Source: Clostridiales bacterium
Lineage (GTDB): Bacteria; Bacillota; Clostridia; Saccharofermentanales; Saccharofermentanaceae
Assembly (NCBI GenBank): GCA_017617935.1
Contig: JAFZVF010000008.1
Location: 1-51,784 of the forward strand
Length of the DNA stretch: 51,784 nucleotides
Reading direction: 5' to 3'
The position numbers and the translations under genes were made by a program. Shown here piece by piece: positions 39,960 through 49,735 of the stretch (its first letter is position 1; every line of letters begins with the position of its first letter). The notes beneath the pieces were generated by a model. That model ran no database searches. It was not told where the DNA came from and was given only the letters and a program-made list of their open reading frames with translations.

Positions 39960-41531
39960 TCAGTTACTCTCTTCTTCAGCTGATATTTCGACCTTGCGCT
40001 TGACGAGCGAAGCCTTCAGAGCATTGAACTCCGTGCGCAGATTCATCATGTCGAGCTTGTAATTGGTGATCTCGTTCTTCAGATCATTCTGCTTTGCATA
40101 GAGTTCCTTTTCAGCCTTCCTGTCCAAGTTTGATCTGTCAAACTTTATCTCGGCGTTGTCTTTGGAATAATTGACGGCGTTTCTCGCGGTCTTGAGCTTC
40201 TGATCGAGATGGGCCCATTTGACGTAGATCGTGACGATCTTCTGCATGTCGAAGAAGAAGTCCTTGTGCTCTTCGCTTGAATGCTGAACGGCCTCGTCAG
40301 TCCTGGCGGTAAGGTGATCTTCCATGAACGGAAGCAGCTTGTCCTCTAAGTCGATGTCGTAAATGCTCTGCCATCTTCCTGCGCATAAGATCCTTCCGAC
40401 GAGCGCCTCGAAATCCTGATTGTTGACCATGAGGAGGTGTAAGAACCTCTTGTCGGCTTCAGTGTAATCGGTTGCCTTAAGCGCGGTCCTCGCCTTTTTA
40501 AGAGGCTCGTTGAAGAACAGCGAAGTGCCGTAACCGACTCCGCAGAACTTGCACTCGTAAAGCCTCTTTTCCTTGTCTAGGATAAGCTGTCCGCCGCACT
40601 TCGCACATGTGACGGTCTTGGTGACGTCCACGAACGGATCGGGACCCGCTTCGACTTTTGCGGGCGCGGGCGGAGTGTAGCCGTTCACCGTGGGATCGAG
40701 CGCTTTGAGCTGCGCGAGTTTTTCATAGTACTTCACGCTGATTTCCCTAGCCTTCACAGTCAGCGTTTCAGCCTGTCTGTGCCCATAGGCGATGTGTCTC
40801 TCGCTCGGAGTGGCAAGCGTCTTTTTCTTATGTTCATAGTAGAAGTATCTGATGGTAAACACCGCCAAAGGACTCAGCGCGAGGACCAACAGAACTATAA
40901 ACGGAGCAAGGTTTTCTTTTCCCGTTGAAGCGCTGATTAATATCGTGAAAAACACGGTGACCCATGCCACGTACGGAAACAATTGATAGAACGCCAGTTT
41001 GATCTGTTCGTTCTGTCTTTCCTTCCGCTCATCCACCCTTAATTCCATGTCCGCTATGCTCTGGAAACTCTTTCTGGCATCCTGGGTTGCTTCGCTTCTT
41101 TCCATCTTGGCGTTCTTATAGTCTTCCGCCAGCTTTAAGAGCTCTGACAGCCTGTTGAAGTAATCCGTTTCAGAACCGGCAGCCTGCGCGGCTTTGAGTG
41201 ACGTCCTTGCAGCCTTGAAGTTGCAGCCCTTGGCCTTTTCTATGTCATCAAAAGCTTCAGCCGAGAGCATCTGGCCCGCTACGAGGATCATGCCCAAGAG
41301 AGCTTCAAAGTCACGGGGATTCTTCACGAGGAGCGTCTTGTAAATATCCCTGGCGGTGTCAAACTTACGCCTCCTGAGAGCCGCCTCAGCCTGCGCGATG
41401 ATCTCTCCCCTGTGGAGGTCCACGACGCCGAATTCGTTGCCGCAGAAAGGACATGCGAACAATTCCATGCCTTCATCGAAATTGAGAATTCCTCCGCACT
41501 TGGAGCATGAATAACTGTTAAGCTTGGCCAT
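39960..41531 (-). CDS. protein with duplicated zinc-ribbon/TPR-like modules and membrane helices
   Basis: A 523-residue protein with internal duplication. Residues ~6-100 and ~310-410 are each a zinc ribbon (first: C-S-K-C-G-G...C-P-F-C-G; second: C-A-K-C-G-G...C-K-F-C-G) followed by a helical pair resembling TPR units (K-F-D-T-A-R-D-I-Y/D-Y-T-E-A-D-K-R-F and D-F-E-A-L-L-G-M/D-F-E-A-L-V-G-R). Between the copies are a charged helical region, two membrane helices (near 190-230) and a Pro/Ala linker. The C-terminus is a long coiled coil. No relatives recognised; it may be a membrane-tethered scaffold. Confidence 0.75.
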   Translation of the reverse strand: MAKLNSYSCSKCGGILNFDEGMELFACPFCGNEFGVVDLHRGEIIAQAEAALRRRKFDTARDIYKTLLVKNPRDFEALLGMILVAGQMLSAEAFDDIEKAKGCNFKAARTSLKAAQAAGSETDYFNRLSELLKLAEDYKNAKMERSEATQDARKSFQSIADMELRVDERKERQNEQIKLAFYQLFPYVAWVTVFFTILISASTGKENLAPFIVLLVLALSPLAVFTIRYFYYEHKKKTLATPSERHIAYGHRQAETLTVKAREISVKYYEKLAQLKALDPTVNGYTPPAPAKVEAGPDPFVDVTKTVTCAKCGGQLILDKEKRLYECKFCGVGYGTSLFFNEPLKKARTALKATDYTEADKRFLHLLMVNNQDFEALVGRILCAGRWQSIYDIDLEDKLLPFMEDHLTARTDEAVQHSSEEHKDFFFDMQKIVTIYVKWAHLDQKLKTARNAVNYSKDNAEIKFDRSNLDRKAEKELYAKQNDLKNEITNYKLDMMNLRTEFNALKASLVKRKVEISAEEESN

Positions 41532-41644
41532 GAAATCACCCCCCCCGTTCCATCTATCCCAAAACGCAGAAAAACAATCCCCGCGCGGATATATTATATC
41601 ATCTGCCTTAGAAGTATCATATAATAAGCATTAGGTAATAAATA

Positions 41645-43618
41645 ATGATTGACGGTTTTAGCGCACAACTGACTGCCCTTTTGGTCGAATCGGTACTCTG
41701 CTTTGTACTGACGCCGATGTATGCGCTGAGCAAGGACCCGCTCAAGGTAAGGAAATCCGTCATCGTCCTGTTGAACCTCTCGTGCGGCCTGATGCTCCTT
41801 TGCGAGTATCTCTTCTACATCTTCAAGGGAAGCACGACTCCGCTCACCATAGCGATAATGCAGGTGGTCAACGCAGGCGTTTACTACCTCATCGTGCTGA
41901 TGCTCCTGTTCTACGCGATGCTCGTTTACACGAGGCTTTTCAAGCGTTTCGACTTCAAGCCCGACATGCCCTGCAGGATACGTCTGATCGCAGTCTGCGT
42001 GATCGTCTTCACAGGTCTGACTCTCGTCACCATTTCGCAGTTCACGGGCATCTACTACTCGTTTGACGCCAACAACGTTTACCAGAGGGGCCCGCTCTTC
42101 TGGCTGGCCGCGGTCCTCCCCACTTTGGGCGCGGTCCTCGTCGAATCGGTGATAATCGAAAACCGCGAAAAGCTGACGGTCCCCCAGCGCCTGGTCCTCG
42201 TGTCCTACCTGATACTTCCGATCATCGGAGAAGTGATCCAGGTATGCTTCCTCGGCAGCTCGCTGATGAACATCTGCATGGGCCTTTCAGTACTCATGAT
42301 GTTCTTTGAGAACATCGTCCACAAGGAAAGGGAGCTCGTCGTGGCTACCAGAACGGAAGCAAGGACGGGCCTTGCAAACGAGCTCGCATGCATCGAATGG
42401 GTGAATTCCAAGCGCGGCGACGACGACCTCAAAAGATACGTGGCGGTGTTCTTTGACCTTAGAAAGTTCTCCGACGTCAACCGCGCCTTCGGCATAATGA
42501 ACGGAAACAGGATCCTCGCAAACTACAGCTTGATCCTGCAAAACATGATCGAGAAGGACGAGATCCTCGGAAGGCAGTTCGGCAACCAGTTCCTGGCCAT
42601 CCTAAAGGACCGCAACCTCGATGAATTCCTGCGCGCATTGAGCGGCGTGGAAGTCCCCTTCATCGACAGCGAGACCGGCAACGAAAACAAGGTCACGCTC
42701 TCCGCAAGGGCAGGCGTCTACAAGTTCGACAGGTTCGATCTTGACGGTGAGGACATCCTCGTTTTCGCGGCCCAGGCCCTTGTCGAGGCAAAGGCGAAAA
42801 ACAGCGATGACGTCATCTGGCTGACGCAGGAAATGCTCGACAGCGTATCAGACCACAAGAAGCTCGAAAGCGAGATCAAGACGGGCCTTCGCAACAACGA
42901 ATTCAAGCCCTTCTATCAGCCCAAGGTCAATTCCCGCACGGGCAAGATGTGCGGCATAGAGGCCCTCTCCCGCTGGGTCCACGACGGCAAGACCATCCCG
43001 CCCGGAGCGTTCATCCACATCATGGAGGCAAACGACACCATCCGCTTCCTGGACATGCACATCCTGAGATGCGTCTGCGAGGACGTTGCGGAATGGCTCA
43101 AGGAAGGCATAGAGATACCCGTCATCTCGGTCAACTTCTCAAGAAGAAACCTCGCGGTTCCCGATCTTGCGAAAAAGATCGACTCCGTCGTCAGGACTTC
43201 GAAGATACCGAAGGACCTCATCGAGATAGAAGTCACGGAGACCGTCGACGAGTTTTCGATCGGCGTTTTGAGCGACTTTGTCGACGAGCTCCACAAGTTA
43301 GGTTACAAGGTCTCCATCGACGATTTCGGAAGCGCGAGCTCATCCCTCACGCTCCTCCGCGAGATTGCTTTTGACACGCTCAAGATCGACAAGGGCTTCG
43401 TCGACAACTCTAAGGAAAGGGACCTCGCGATCCTCTCTTACATAATCAGGCTCGCCAAGGAGATCAAGACCGACATAGTAGTCGAAGGCGTTGAGCAGAA
43501 GACCCAGGTCGACGTGCTCGACAAGCTCGGCGTTGACGTGATCCAGGGCTTCTTCTATGACAGGCCGCTCTCCAAAGACGAAATAACCGCAAGGCTCAAG
43601 TCACCTTTTTACACATGA
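41645..43618 (+). CDS. membrane-bound degenerate-GGDEF/EAL protein (likely c-di-GMP phosphodiesterase)
   Basis: A 657-residue protein: about eight membrane helices in residues 5-225, a GGDEF-type domain (about 230-395) and an EAL domain (about 405-655). In the GGDEF domain the active-site motif is replaced by G-R-Q-F-G (309-313), so diguanylate cyclase activity is not expected; it may sense GTP. The EAL domain keeps E439-A-L, Asn497, E-V-T-E near 529, D559-D560-F-G, Lys583, E-G-V-E near 614-617 and Q634-G-F, so it is probably an active phosphodiesterase. Its stop overlaps the acyltransferase start. Confidence 0.92.
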   Translation: MIDGFSAQLTALLVESVLCFVLTPMYALSKDPLKVRKSVIVLLNLSCGLMLLCEYLFYIFKGSTTPLTIAIMQVVNAGVYYLIVLMLLFYAMLVYTRLFKRFDFKPDMPCRIRLIAVCVIVFTGLTLVTISQFTGIYYSFDANNVYQRGPLFWLAAVLPTLGAVLVESVIIENREKLTVPQRLVLVSYLILPIIGEVIQVCFLGSSLMNICMGLSVLMMFFENIVHKERELVVATRTEARTGLANELACIEWVNSKRGDDDLKRYVAVFFDLRKFSDVNRAFGIMNGNRILANYSLILQNMIEKDEILGRQFGNQFLAILKDRNLDEFLRALSGVEVPFIDSETGNENKVTLSARAGVYKFDRFDLDGEDILVFAAQALVEAKAKNSDDVIWLTQEMLDSVSDHKKLESEIKTGLRNNEFKPFYQPKVNSRTGKMCGIEALSRWVHDGKTIPPGAFIHIMEANDTIRFLDMHILRCVCEDVAEWLKEGIEIPVISVNFSRRNLAVPDLAKKIDSVVRTSKIPKDLIEIEVTETVDEFSIGVLSDFVDELHKLGYKVSIDDFGSASSSLTLLREIAFDTLKIDKGFVDNSKERDLAILSYIIRLAKEIKTDIVVEGVEQKTQVDVLDKLGVDVIQGFFYDRPLSKDEITARLKSPFYT

Positions 43619-44721
43619 ACGAAAAAGACACCGGGATCACAACAAACGGCTTCCTCCTGCTGTCGCGCTACCGCGGCGCGATAATGGGCATGGCCGCGAT
43701 AATGATATTCGTTTTCCACGCGTGGATATCCACCATTCCTGCTAATTCCACAGGCGCCGTCTCGTTCCTCCATGACGCAGAGGTCTTCATCAGGAGGGTG
43801 AGCTATTTCGGAGTCGATATCTTTATGCTGATGTCCGGAATGGGCCTTACGTACGCGATCAAGAAGGACAAGCTTCCAAGGTTCTACTACAGGCGCATCA
43901 GAAGGATCTACCTTCCTTATCTGGTGGCGGTCCTGACCAGCACGGTCATCAACAAATGGACCTTCATGACCTTCTTAGGCCACGCCACGGGCTACATCTT
44001 CTACATGGAGCACGCAAATGCCTACTGCTGGTTCGTCCCCGCGATAATCACTTTCTACGTCTTCTTCCCGCTCTACTACAAATTCTTCTCCAAGGCGAAG
44101 AACAAGTTCGTCTTCACGACCATCGCAGTCCTTGCCTGGCTCCTTTTGTCGATCCTTTTGAGCGGAACCTTACGCATCGACCTCTACGGCTTCACGAACA
44201 GGATCCCGGTATTCATCATCGGCATCTACTTCGGCGAACTCGCACAGAAAAAGGACCAGATCGTCTTCAAAGGCTGGCATTACCTTCTCCTGCTCGTCAC
44301 AATGGTGATCGGCCTTTTCCTCTACTACGTTTACGTCTTCCTCAAGTTCGAGTTCATTCTTCCCGAAGGAAAGCTCTTCATCCCCAACGTCCTCATGTCC
44401 GTAAGCCTCTCGCTCCTCGTCGCAAAGCTCCTGGACGTATTGGAGCGCCGCGTCTCAAAGCTCGGAAAGATCGTCAACAAGGTCTTGGGCTTTTATGGAA
44501 AGTTTTCACTCGAGCTGTATCTGGTTTATGTATGCCTTCTCGTTCCGTTTTTCGGAAAGTTCGTCATGTGGCTCGCCAAGTTCAAGTTGAAGGCCCTGCC
44601 GGTCAACCTCATCGTATTCATCCTCTCTTCAGCTATAGCCTGGCTCTCTTCCCTTGCGTTCAACTGCTTCTGGAAACTCGTCGAGCTGCCGTTTAAGAAA
44701 AAAGAGGCTGAAGCGAAATGA
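43615..44721 (+). CDS. membrane acyltransferase 3 family protein
   Basis: A 368-residue protein with about ten membrane helices. The family's histidine motif is present as I-F-V-F-H-A-W near residue 30, with a following R-x-x-x-x-x-D (R-V-S-Y-F-G-V-D) and R-R-I-R-R-I-Y-L-P-Y. These proteins O-acylate sugars of exopolysaccharide, cell wall or antibiotics. Its ATG overlaps the stop of the EAL gene, so the two are translationally coupled: c-di-GMP could act on an acylated polysaccharide, though no polymerase gene is beside it. Confidence 0.88.
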   Translation: MNEKDTGITTNGFLLLSRYRGAIMGMAAIMIFVFHAWISTIPANSTGAVSFLHDAEVFIRRVSYFGVDIFMLMSGMGLTYAIKKDKLPRFYYRRIRRIYLPYLVAVLTSTVINKWTFMTFLGHATGYIFYMEHANAYCWFVPAIITFYVFFPLYYKFFSKAKNKFVFTTIAVLAWLLLSILLSGTLRIDLYGFTNRIPVFIIGIYFGELAQKKDQIVFKGWHYLLLLVTMVIGLFLYYVYVFLKFEFILPEGKLFIPNVLMSVSLSLLVAKLLDVLERRVSKLGKIVNKVLGFYGKFSLELYLVYVCLLVPFFGKFVMWLAKFKLKALPVNLIVFILSSAIAWLSSLAFNCFWKLVELPFKKKEAEAK

Positions 44722-44737
44722 TTCGTCGTCCTGGAAC

Positions 44738-47005
44738 TTAAACTACCGTACCCTTCAGATCGGACGCGAGCTTGCCGTATCTTTCGACCAGCTCGCCGTG
44801 CTTTTCCCTTATAACGGCGACGTCCTCGCCTTCGGCTGCCTTCTCGAGCGTCCTTGCAAGCTCGGAAAGCTCCGCCGCGCCTATCGAGCGCAGGTTGCTC
44901 TTCAATGCGTGGACGTGGATCTGGTAGTTCTTCCAGTCCTCATTGTCGTAGCATTCGTTTAAGGTCTTTTCCTTATCGGGTTGAGCAGATGCAAATTCAC
45001 GAAGCATCTCAAGGTAGAATGGGACGTCGTTTGCGCAGAACTTGACGCCTTCATCTGTGTTGAGGCCTGCCTTCCTTGCGTTCTCCATCGCTTCCGCTTC
45101 GTCTGCGATGCCGCCGGTTCCGCCGCTGCTCTCAGGCGCGAACTCAAGGATGTCGCCGTCCTCCTCGACTTCCACAACTGAAGCCGTGGCGGGGCTCTTC
45201 TCCTCGTGAGGCAGGTACTTGTCGAGCATCGCGGCCAGCTGATCAAGTTCGACGGGCTTGGAAAGATAGTCGTTGAAGGTCGCATCCAAATAGAGCTTTT
45301 TTGCACCGACGATCGCGTTCGCGGTGAGGGCGATCATGATCGTCTTCTTCGGAACGAGGTTCTTTTCGCGGAGCTTTGCGAGCGTCTCAATGCCGTCCAT
45401 TTCGGGCATCATGTGATCCATGAAGACGATGTCGTACTCCTTCTTCCTCATGCGTGAGATCGCGCCCGCGCCCGAGGATTCCGCATCGGGGATTATCTGG
45501 AAGAGGCCTAAGAGGTTGCGGATAACCTTGAGGTTCATGTTGTTGTCGTCCACGACAAGGATCTTCGCCTTCGGATAGGCGGCCTCGGGAGTGATCACGT
45601 CGGAGTCAGATTTAGCCTTGTGTGCCTTTTCGGTCTGCTCCATCGGCGTGTCGTTGATGACCTTCTGGTCAAGGCAGAAGTTGAAGTTGGATCCTTCGCC
45701 GTAAGTGCTCTTGACCTCCAGTTTGCTGTTCATCATCTCAAGCAGCTTGGTCGTGATGGCAAGGCCCAGACCCGTGCCCTCAATCGTTCTGTTGTCCAGT
45801 TCCTGAAGTCTCTCAAACGAGGTGAAAAGCTTCGGCAGATCGTCTTCGTGGATGCCGATGCCGGTGTCGATTACCTGGACGAAGAGCGTTATGTTGTCGC
45901 CCTCTCTTGCCTTGACGCTGACGTCGAGGGTGACGGATCCCTTCTTCGTGTATTTGACCGCATTCGTCAGGAGGTTGATTATGACCTGGCTGATGCGCAT
46001 GTCGTCGCCGAAAAGCTCTGCCGGAAGGTCCTTGTCGATATTGACGTTGAACTTGAGGCCCTTGTCCTTTGCGCGCTGCTCGACCGATATCCTGAGGTTT
46101 TCGATAAGGTCGGCGGTCTCGTATTTAACGGGCAGGAGCTCCATCTTTCCGTCTTCGATCTTCGACAGGTCAAGGATGCTGTTGATGAGCACGAGGAGCG
46201 TTTTTCCGGCCTTCTTGATGTTGTGCGAATACTCCATGATCTCCTTGTCGTTCGCCTTGTGTAAGATCATCTCGTTCATGCCCAGAACGGCGTTGATCGG
46301 CGTTCTGATCTCGTGGGACATCTGCGCAAGGAAGCGGCTCTTCGCCTGGTTCGCAAGCCTCTCGGTCTCTGCAAGGTGAAGGCTCTCCTGCTCGTGCTGC
46401 GTCTTTTCCTGGATGCTGTTCGTCAGGTACTTGAGGACCGAGGTGAACGCCATCAGGGCCATAGAACGGGGCAGAACGAAAAACAGCGCCAAAAGGAAAT
46501 AATTCGAGTTGATCTCAAACTCGCCACTGGAAAGCCTTGCCGCTTCCTTGGCCCTCGTAGAGGTCGTTAGGACCATCATGTTCGCGTCGCAAAGGCCGAC
46601 CGTATAGCCGGCCAGGACGGAACCGAAAAGGCCGACGCACACGAGCGCAAAGGTGTATCTGACGTATCTCGTCTTGCCGTAAAGGATCGCGCAGATCATC
46701 GGGAAGACCATGAAAAGGGTCACGTGATATGAGAGGTACATGTTGACGTAGGTGATCATGCCGACGAAGAGGAAGAGCATGAGATAATTGGATATGGTCT
46801 TTTCATAACCCAGCGTGAACTTGACCAGGAATGCGCACGCTACGAAGATCAATACTCCGACAAGCGAGCGGTCAACGATCGGCTGATCGATGATGAATAT
46901 CTTCAAAACGTTGAGCGTCCAGCAGGTAACCATGACGATCAGGGAAACGCACATGCACTTGAGCGTGTATTTATTGGCCTTCAGATAATCAGCTGTAATG
47001 TCCAT
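44738..47005 (-). CDS. hybrid sensor histidine kinase with receiver and HPt domains
   Basis: A 755-residue phosphorelay protein: about six membrane helices (17-195), then a HisKA domain with S-H-E-I-R-T-P-I (His231), an ATPase domain with N-L-L-T-N-A-V-K-Y-T (344-353), D-T-G-I-G-I and G-T-G-L-G-L, a receiver domain (about 480-600) with V-V-D-D-N and F-M-D-H-M-M-P (Asp530), and an HPt domain (about 645-745) with H-V-H-A-L-K-S (His699). No output domain, so the phosphate is passed to another regulator. GGAGG 5 bases before ATG. Convergent with the EAL/acyltransferase operon, which it may serve. Confidence 0.95.
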   Translation of the reverse strand: MDITADYLKANKYTLKCMCVSLIVMVTCWTLNVLKIFIIDQPIVDRSLVGVLIFVACAFLVKFTLGYEKTISNYLMLFLFVGMITYVNMYLSYHVTLFMVFPMICAILYGKTRYVRYTFALVCVGLFGSVLAGYTVGLCDANMMVLTTSTRAKEAARLSSGEFEINSNYFLLALFFVLPRSMALMAFTSVLKYLTNSIQEKTQHEQESLHLAETERLANQAKSRFLAQMSHEIRTPINAVLGMNEMILHKANDKEIMEYSHNIKKAGKTLLVLINSILDLSKIEDGKMELLPVKYETADLIENLRISVEQRAKDKGLKFNVNIDKDLPAELFGDDMRISQVIINLLTNAVKYTKKGSVTLDVSVKAREGDNITLFVQVIDTGIGIHEDDLPKLFTSFERLQELDNRTIEGTGLGLAITTKLLEMMNSKLEVKSTYGEGSNFNFCLDQKVINDTPMEQTEKAHKAKSDSDVITPEAAYPKAKILVVDDNNMNLKVIRNLLGLFQIIPDAESSGAGAISRMRKKEYDIVFMDHMMPEMDGIETLAKLREKNLVPKKTIMIALTANAIVGAKKLYLDATFNDYLSKPVELDQLAAMLDKYLPHEEKSPATASVVEVEEDGDILEFAPESSGGTGGIADEAEAMENARKAGLNTDEGVKFCANDVPFYLEMLREFASAQPDKEKTLNECYDNEDWKNYQIHVHALKSNLRSIGAAELSELARTLEKAAEGEDVAVIREKHGELVERYGKLASDLKGTVV

Positions 47006-47029
47006 GCCTTCCTCCTTAGCGATGGGAAA

Positions 47030-48295
47030 TCAACATGTCTCTTTCTTTTTCCTGAACAACAATTTCTGAATGAGCTCGGTCAGCTTCTGTTCGCCGACGC
47101 CCGCAAGAACGGTCGCAATAATGACGGCCAAAGCGTAAACGAGAAGGTTGTACTTGCCCGCCTTGATGGGCGAGCTGTCGGTCTGAAGGAACCTGAATGC
47201 GGTTATCGCGGCCAGGTTCATGAGATAAGTGTGGAGCGAATACTTGCCGAAGAAGCGGGTCACGGGATTGCTCACGTGATACTTCATCATGAAAACGATA
47301 ATCGTGAGTCCCAGGACGAGGAACAAAGGCACTTGGCAAAAGTAGGTCTTGACCTTGTCGCCTACGCCGGGGCCCTTGCCGGAGAACTCGGTCCAGTATC
47401 CGAATACGGCCTGGCCTATCGAGGAAATGCCGTAGAATATCATTGTGATTATGAGGAGCACGTGGAACTTGACGGCATACGCCTTCTGGAAGAAGCCCGC
47501 GATCTGCTTTTCATAGCTTGCGAAAAGGAGGCCCGTGAAGAATGCGGGCGCGGAATTGACCCACCATTCTCCGCTGAACCAGAGGGTCATCTGACCCTGC
47601 CACCACTTGGCCTTGTTCGGATCCGTCATCAGCCACCAGTTGTTCTTTCCGGACCACCACGCGAAGTGTCCGTTGTAGCAGAAGAGAAGGCCCAGTCCGA
47701 TGATGAAGACGAGCATTACCGCAAGGCACGCGGGGCGCTTTTTAATGAAGCGGAAGCACAGGTAAAAAGCGAGATAGAGGAACGCGAGAACGATCGGGAA
47801 CCACGCGTACGTGTTCATCATGGTAAGGCCCAGACAGTTGAAGATCCAGCGCTCCTTCGGGAACTTGATCCCGCCCGCGAGCATGAGGAGCCCATACACT
47901 AAAACATTGACGTAGAAAGGAACGACGACCGTCTTTACGAGCCTGTTCTTAATGAATCCCTTGAGGTAGTCCTTCTTGGTATCCAGGCTCTTGATGAGGC
48001 CGTAGCCCGAGCAGAAAAAGAAGATAGCGACGAAGTATGCGCCAGCGTTTACGAACATGGGCATGACGTTCTTCGCCTTGAAAACGTCTTCCTGCGAGAT
48101 GTGGTGGAGGATGACTCCGATCGCCGCAAAGCCGCGCAGCGACTTCATCGTCTCGAGGCTCGCGTAATCGTCGTTGAATTCATTTTTCCTGCCGAATTTG
48201 TTTTTTCCGCCCCAGATGAACAGGATCAGATACAAATAAAAAACGATTTGGTCCACGAAGAACCATACGCTAAAACCACCGAAGCTCCCCTGCAT
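47030..48295 (-). CDS. membrane acyltransferase family protein
   Basis: A 421-residue protein with ten or eleven membrane helices and the acyltransferase 3 pattern: R-G-F-A-A-I-G-V-I-L-H-H (catalytic His), followed by G-A-Y-F-V-A-I-F-F-F-C-S-G-Y-G (the F-F-x-x-S-G-Y/F signature). I use the ATG with a run of G's 4 bases upstream. It is followed at 24 bases by the hybrid kinase gene on the same strand, so they may share a transcript. Two acyltransferases therefore flank the kinase. Confidence 0.85.
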   Translation of the reverse strand: MQGSFGGFSVWFFVDQIVFYLYLILFIWGGKNKFGRKNEFNDDYASLETMKSLRGFAAIGVILHHISQEDVFKAKNVMPMFVNAGAYFVAIFFFCSGYGLIKSLDTKKDYLKGFIKNRLVKTVVVPFYVNVLVYGLLMLAGGIKFPKERWIFNCLGLTMMNTYAWFPIVLAFLYLAFYLCFRFIKKRPACLAVMLVFIIGLGLLFCYNGHFAWWSGKNNWWLMTDPNKAKWWQGQMTLWFSGEWWVNSAPAFFTGLLFASYEKQIAGFFQKAYAVKFHVLLIITMIFYGISSIGQAVFGYWTEFSGKGPGVGDKVKTYFCQVPLFLVLGLTIIVFMMKYHVSNPVTRFFGKYSLHTYLMNLAAITAFRFLQTDSSPIKAGKYNLLVYALAVIIATVLAGVGEQKLTELIQKLLFRKKKETC

Positions 48296-48375
48296 AATCC
48301 CCCCGCGCAAACAGCGTGATCGTGGCGTTTCCACCACGATCATTATACATCAAGTCCAATTGATTTTTGGGGGTC

Positions 48376-48391
48376 CGCTGAGGGGTCAGCG
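48376..48391. other. small hairpin over the radical SAM stop codon
   Basis: CGCTGA and TCAGCG around a 4-base loop; the stop codon lies within the stem. There is no T-tract, so it is not a standard terminator. It could stabilise the transcript end. Confidence 0.35.
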
Positions 48392-49735
48392 CAGCTGGCA
48401 GCTCTGCTCTTCCTTGGCTGCGTTTTCCCTGATCTTCCTGCAGCGCGGATCGTTCCAGATCTTCTTCCACTTGTCGGTAAGAACGTTGCCCAGAGGCTCG
48501 TCTGAAAGCCAGCTCTGGCAAGGCACGACGTTGCCTGAAGGAGTGATCGCCATGTTGCTAAGGCACGCTCCGCATGAAGGAACGTCCAGGCCCATTTCGG
48601 CAAGGCGCTCCTGGCTCACGAGTCCCGGCGAAGTGAAGCTGATCTCCATGTCGTTCGCGTATGCGTATCGGACGGCGTCACGGAGCGACTCATAGAGCTC
48701 CTCGCCTTCGATCCTCAGTTCTTCGGATTCCTTTTCCTTCGCGTTTCCGGTAAGAATCAGGCCCGAGCACGTCACATAGGTAATGCCCAGATCATGCAGG
48801 AACTCCAGGGTCTTCTTGTAATCCTTGTTGAGCCTGCAGATCGGAGTGTTAATGCTCATGTTGATGCCCGCGGCGATGGCGTTCTTAATGCCTGCGAGGG
48901 TCTTGCCGTAGTTGGGCGCGCCGACGAGCCTGTTGTGTATCTCCTCGTCGCACGAATAGAAGGTGACCTGCAGATTGTCGAGCTCAGCCTTCCTGAGCTC
49001 CTTGCAGTATTCCTCAGTGAGGTTCACGCCGTTGGTGTTGAGGCGCGTGATGAACCAGCGCGCTTCCTTTATGAGCTCCGGAACGTCCTTTCTCATGGTC
49101 GGTTCGCCACCCGTGAAGGTCACCTGCGACACCTTCTGCTTTCGCAGTATCTTGATAATCTTCTTCCAGTCGTCAGTCGAAAGCTCCTTTTCCTCAGCGC
49201 ACTTCTGATCCGCCGCGTAGCAGTGCACGCACTTCTGGTTGCAGTTCCACCTGCCGTCCTTGCTCATCGAGGAGACCAGGAGATCCATCCTGTGCGGCGC
49301 GGTCATGTATTGCGCATACTCGCCTATCGACATCGTTTCGCAGCCGTCATCGACCGCCTCGCCCTTGGCGACGGCCTCAAACAGACCTATGTAGTAGTAG
49401 AGGTCGTCTTTTAAGACCTCGTCCTTTACCCTAGGGAAAACCTTTTTCACGCCCTTGAAGGTCTTGGCGATTATCTCTTCAAGATCCTTGTCGCTCATAG
49501 CCTTGTCGCCGAAATCATTGACGTTCTTAACGTATTCGGTCAAGAGGATCGCGCCCGACTCGTTGATCGGAAGTATCTCGGATCCGTTGATTATCACCAG
49601 CGTCTTCGCTATCTTGAACGGCGTGAACTTTGGCGGGATCATGTGCATCCTGATGACGCCGGGGCCGTCCGGATTCCATGTGGTGTGTATTACCTGGTTC
49701 CAGTTCTTCAGCTCATAAAGTTTCTGATTCAGCAT
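48386..49735 (-). CDS. RRE-like/radical SAM/SPASM enzyme, probable peptide maturase
   Basis: A 449-residue enzyme. The radical SAM core has C165-x-x-x-C169-x-x-C172 (the 4Fe-4S/SAM motif), then G-G-E-P-T at 209-213. The N-terminal 45-125 residues have the pattern of a PqqD-like RiPP recognition element (I-N-G-S-E-I-L-P-I-N-E-S-G then a helix with D-L-E-E-I-I-A). The C-terminus is SPASM-like: C-G-A-C, G-N-V-V-P-C, L-G-N-V, and a final Cys four residues from the end. Enzymes of this build form thioether or carbon crosslinks on peptides. The start overlaps the end of the (Cys-Ala)6 protein gene by 23 bases; a GTG three codons earlier has poor spacing to AAGGAG. Confidence 0.9.
   Translation of the reverse strand: MLNQKLYELKNWNQVIHTTWNPDGPGVIRMHMIPPKFTPFKIAKTLVIINGSEILPINESGAILLTEYVKNVNDFGDKAMSDKDLEEIIAKTFKGVKKVFPRVKDEVLKDDLYYYIGLFEAVAKGEAVDDGCETMSIGEYAQYMTAPHRMDLLVSSMSKDGRWNCNQKCVHCYAADQKCAEEKELSTDDWKKIIKILRKQKVSQVTFTGGEPTMRKDVPELIKEARWFITRLNTNGVNLTEEYCKELRKAELDNLQVTFYSCDEEIHNRLVGAPNYGKTLAGIKNAIAAGINMSINTPICRLNKDYKKTLEFLHDLGITYVTCSGLILTGNAKEKESEELRIEGEELYESLRDAVRYAYANDMEISFTSPGLVSQERLAEMGLDVPSCGACLSNMAITPSGNVVPCQSWLSDEPLGNVLTDKWKKIWNDPRCRKIRENAAKEEQSCQLR

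Noticed and set aside
48386..49735. Sulfatase-maturing or haem d1 type radical SAM enzyme
   Set aside because: No sulfatase or haem gene nearby, and the CxxxCxxC plus PqqD-like N-terminus and coupling to the (Cys-Ala)6 gene fit a peptide maturase better.
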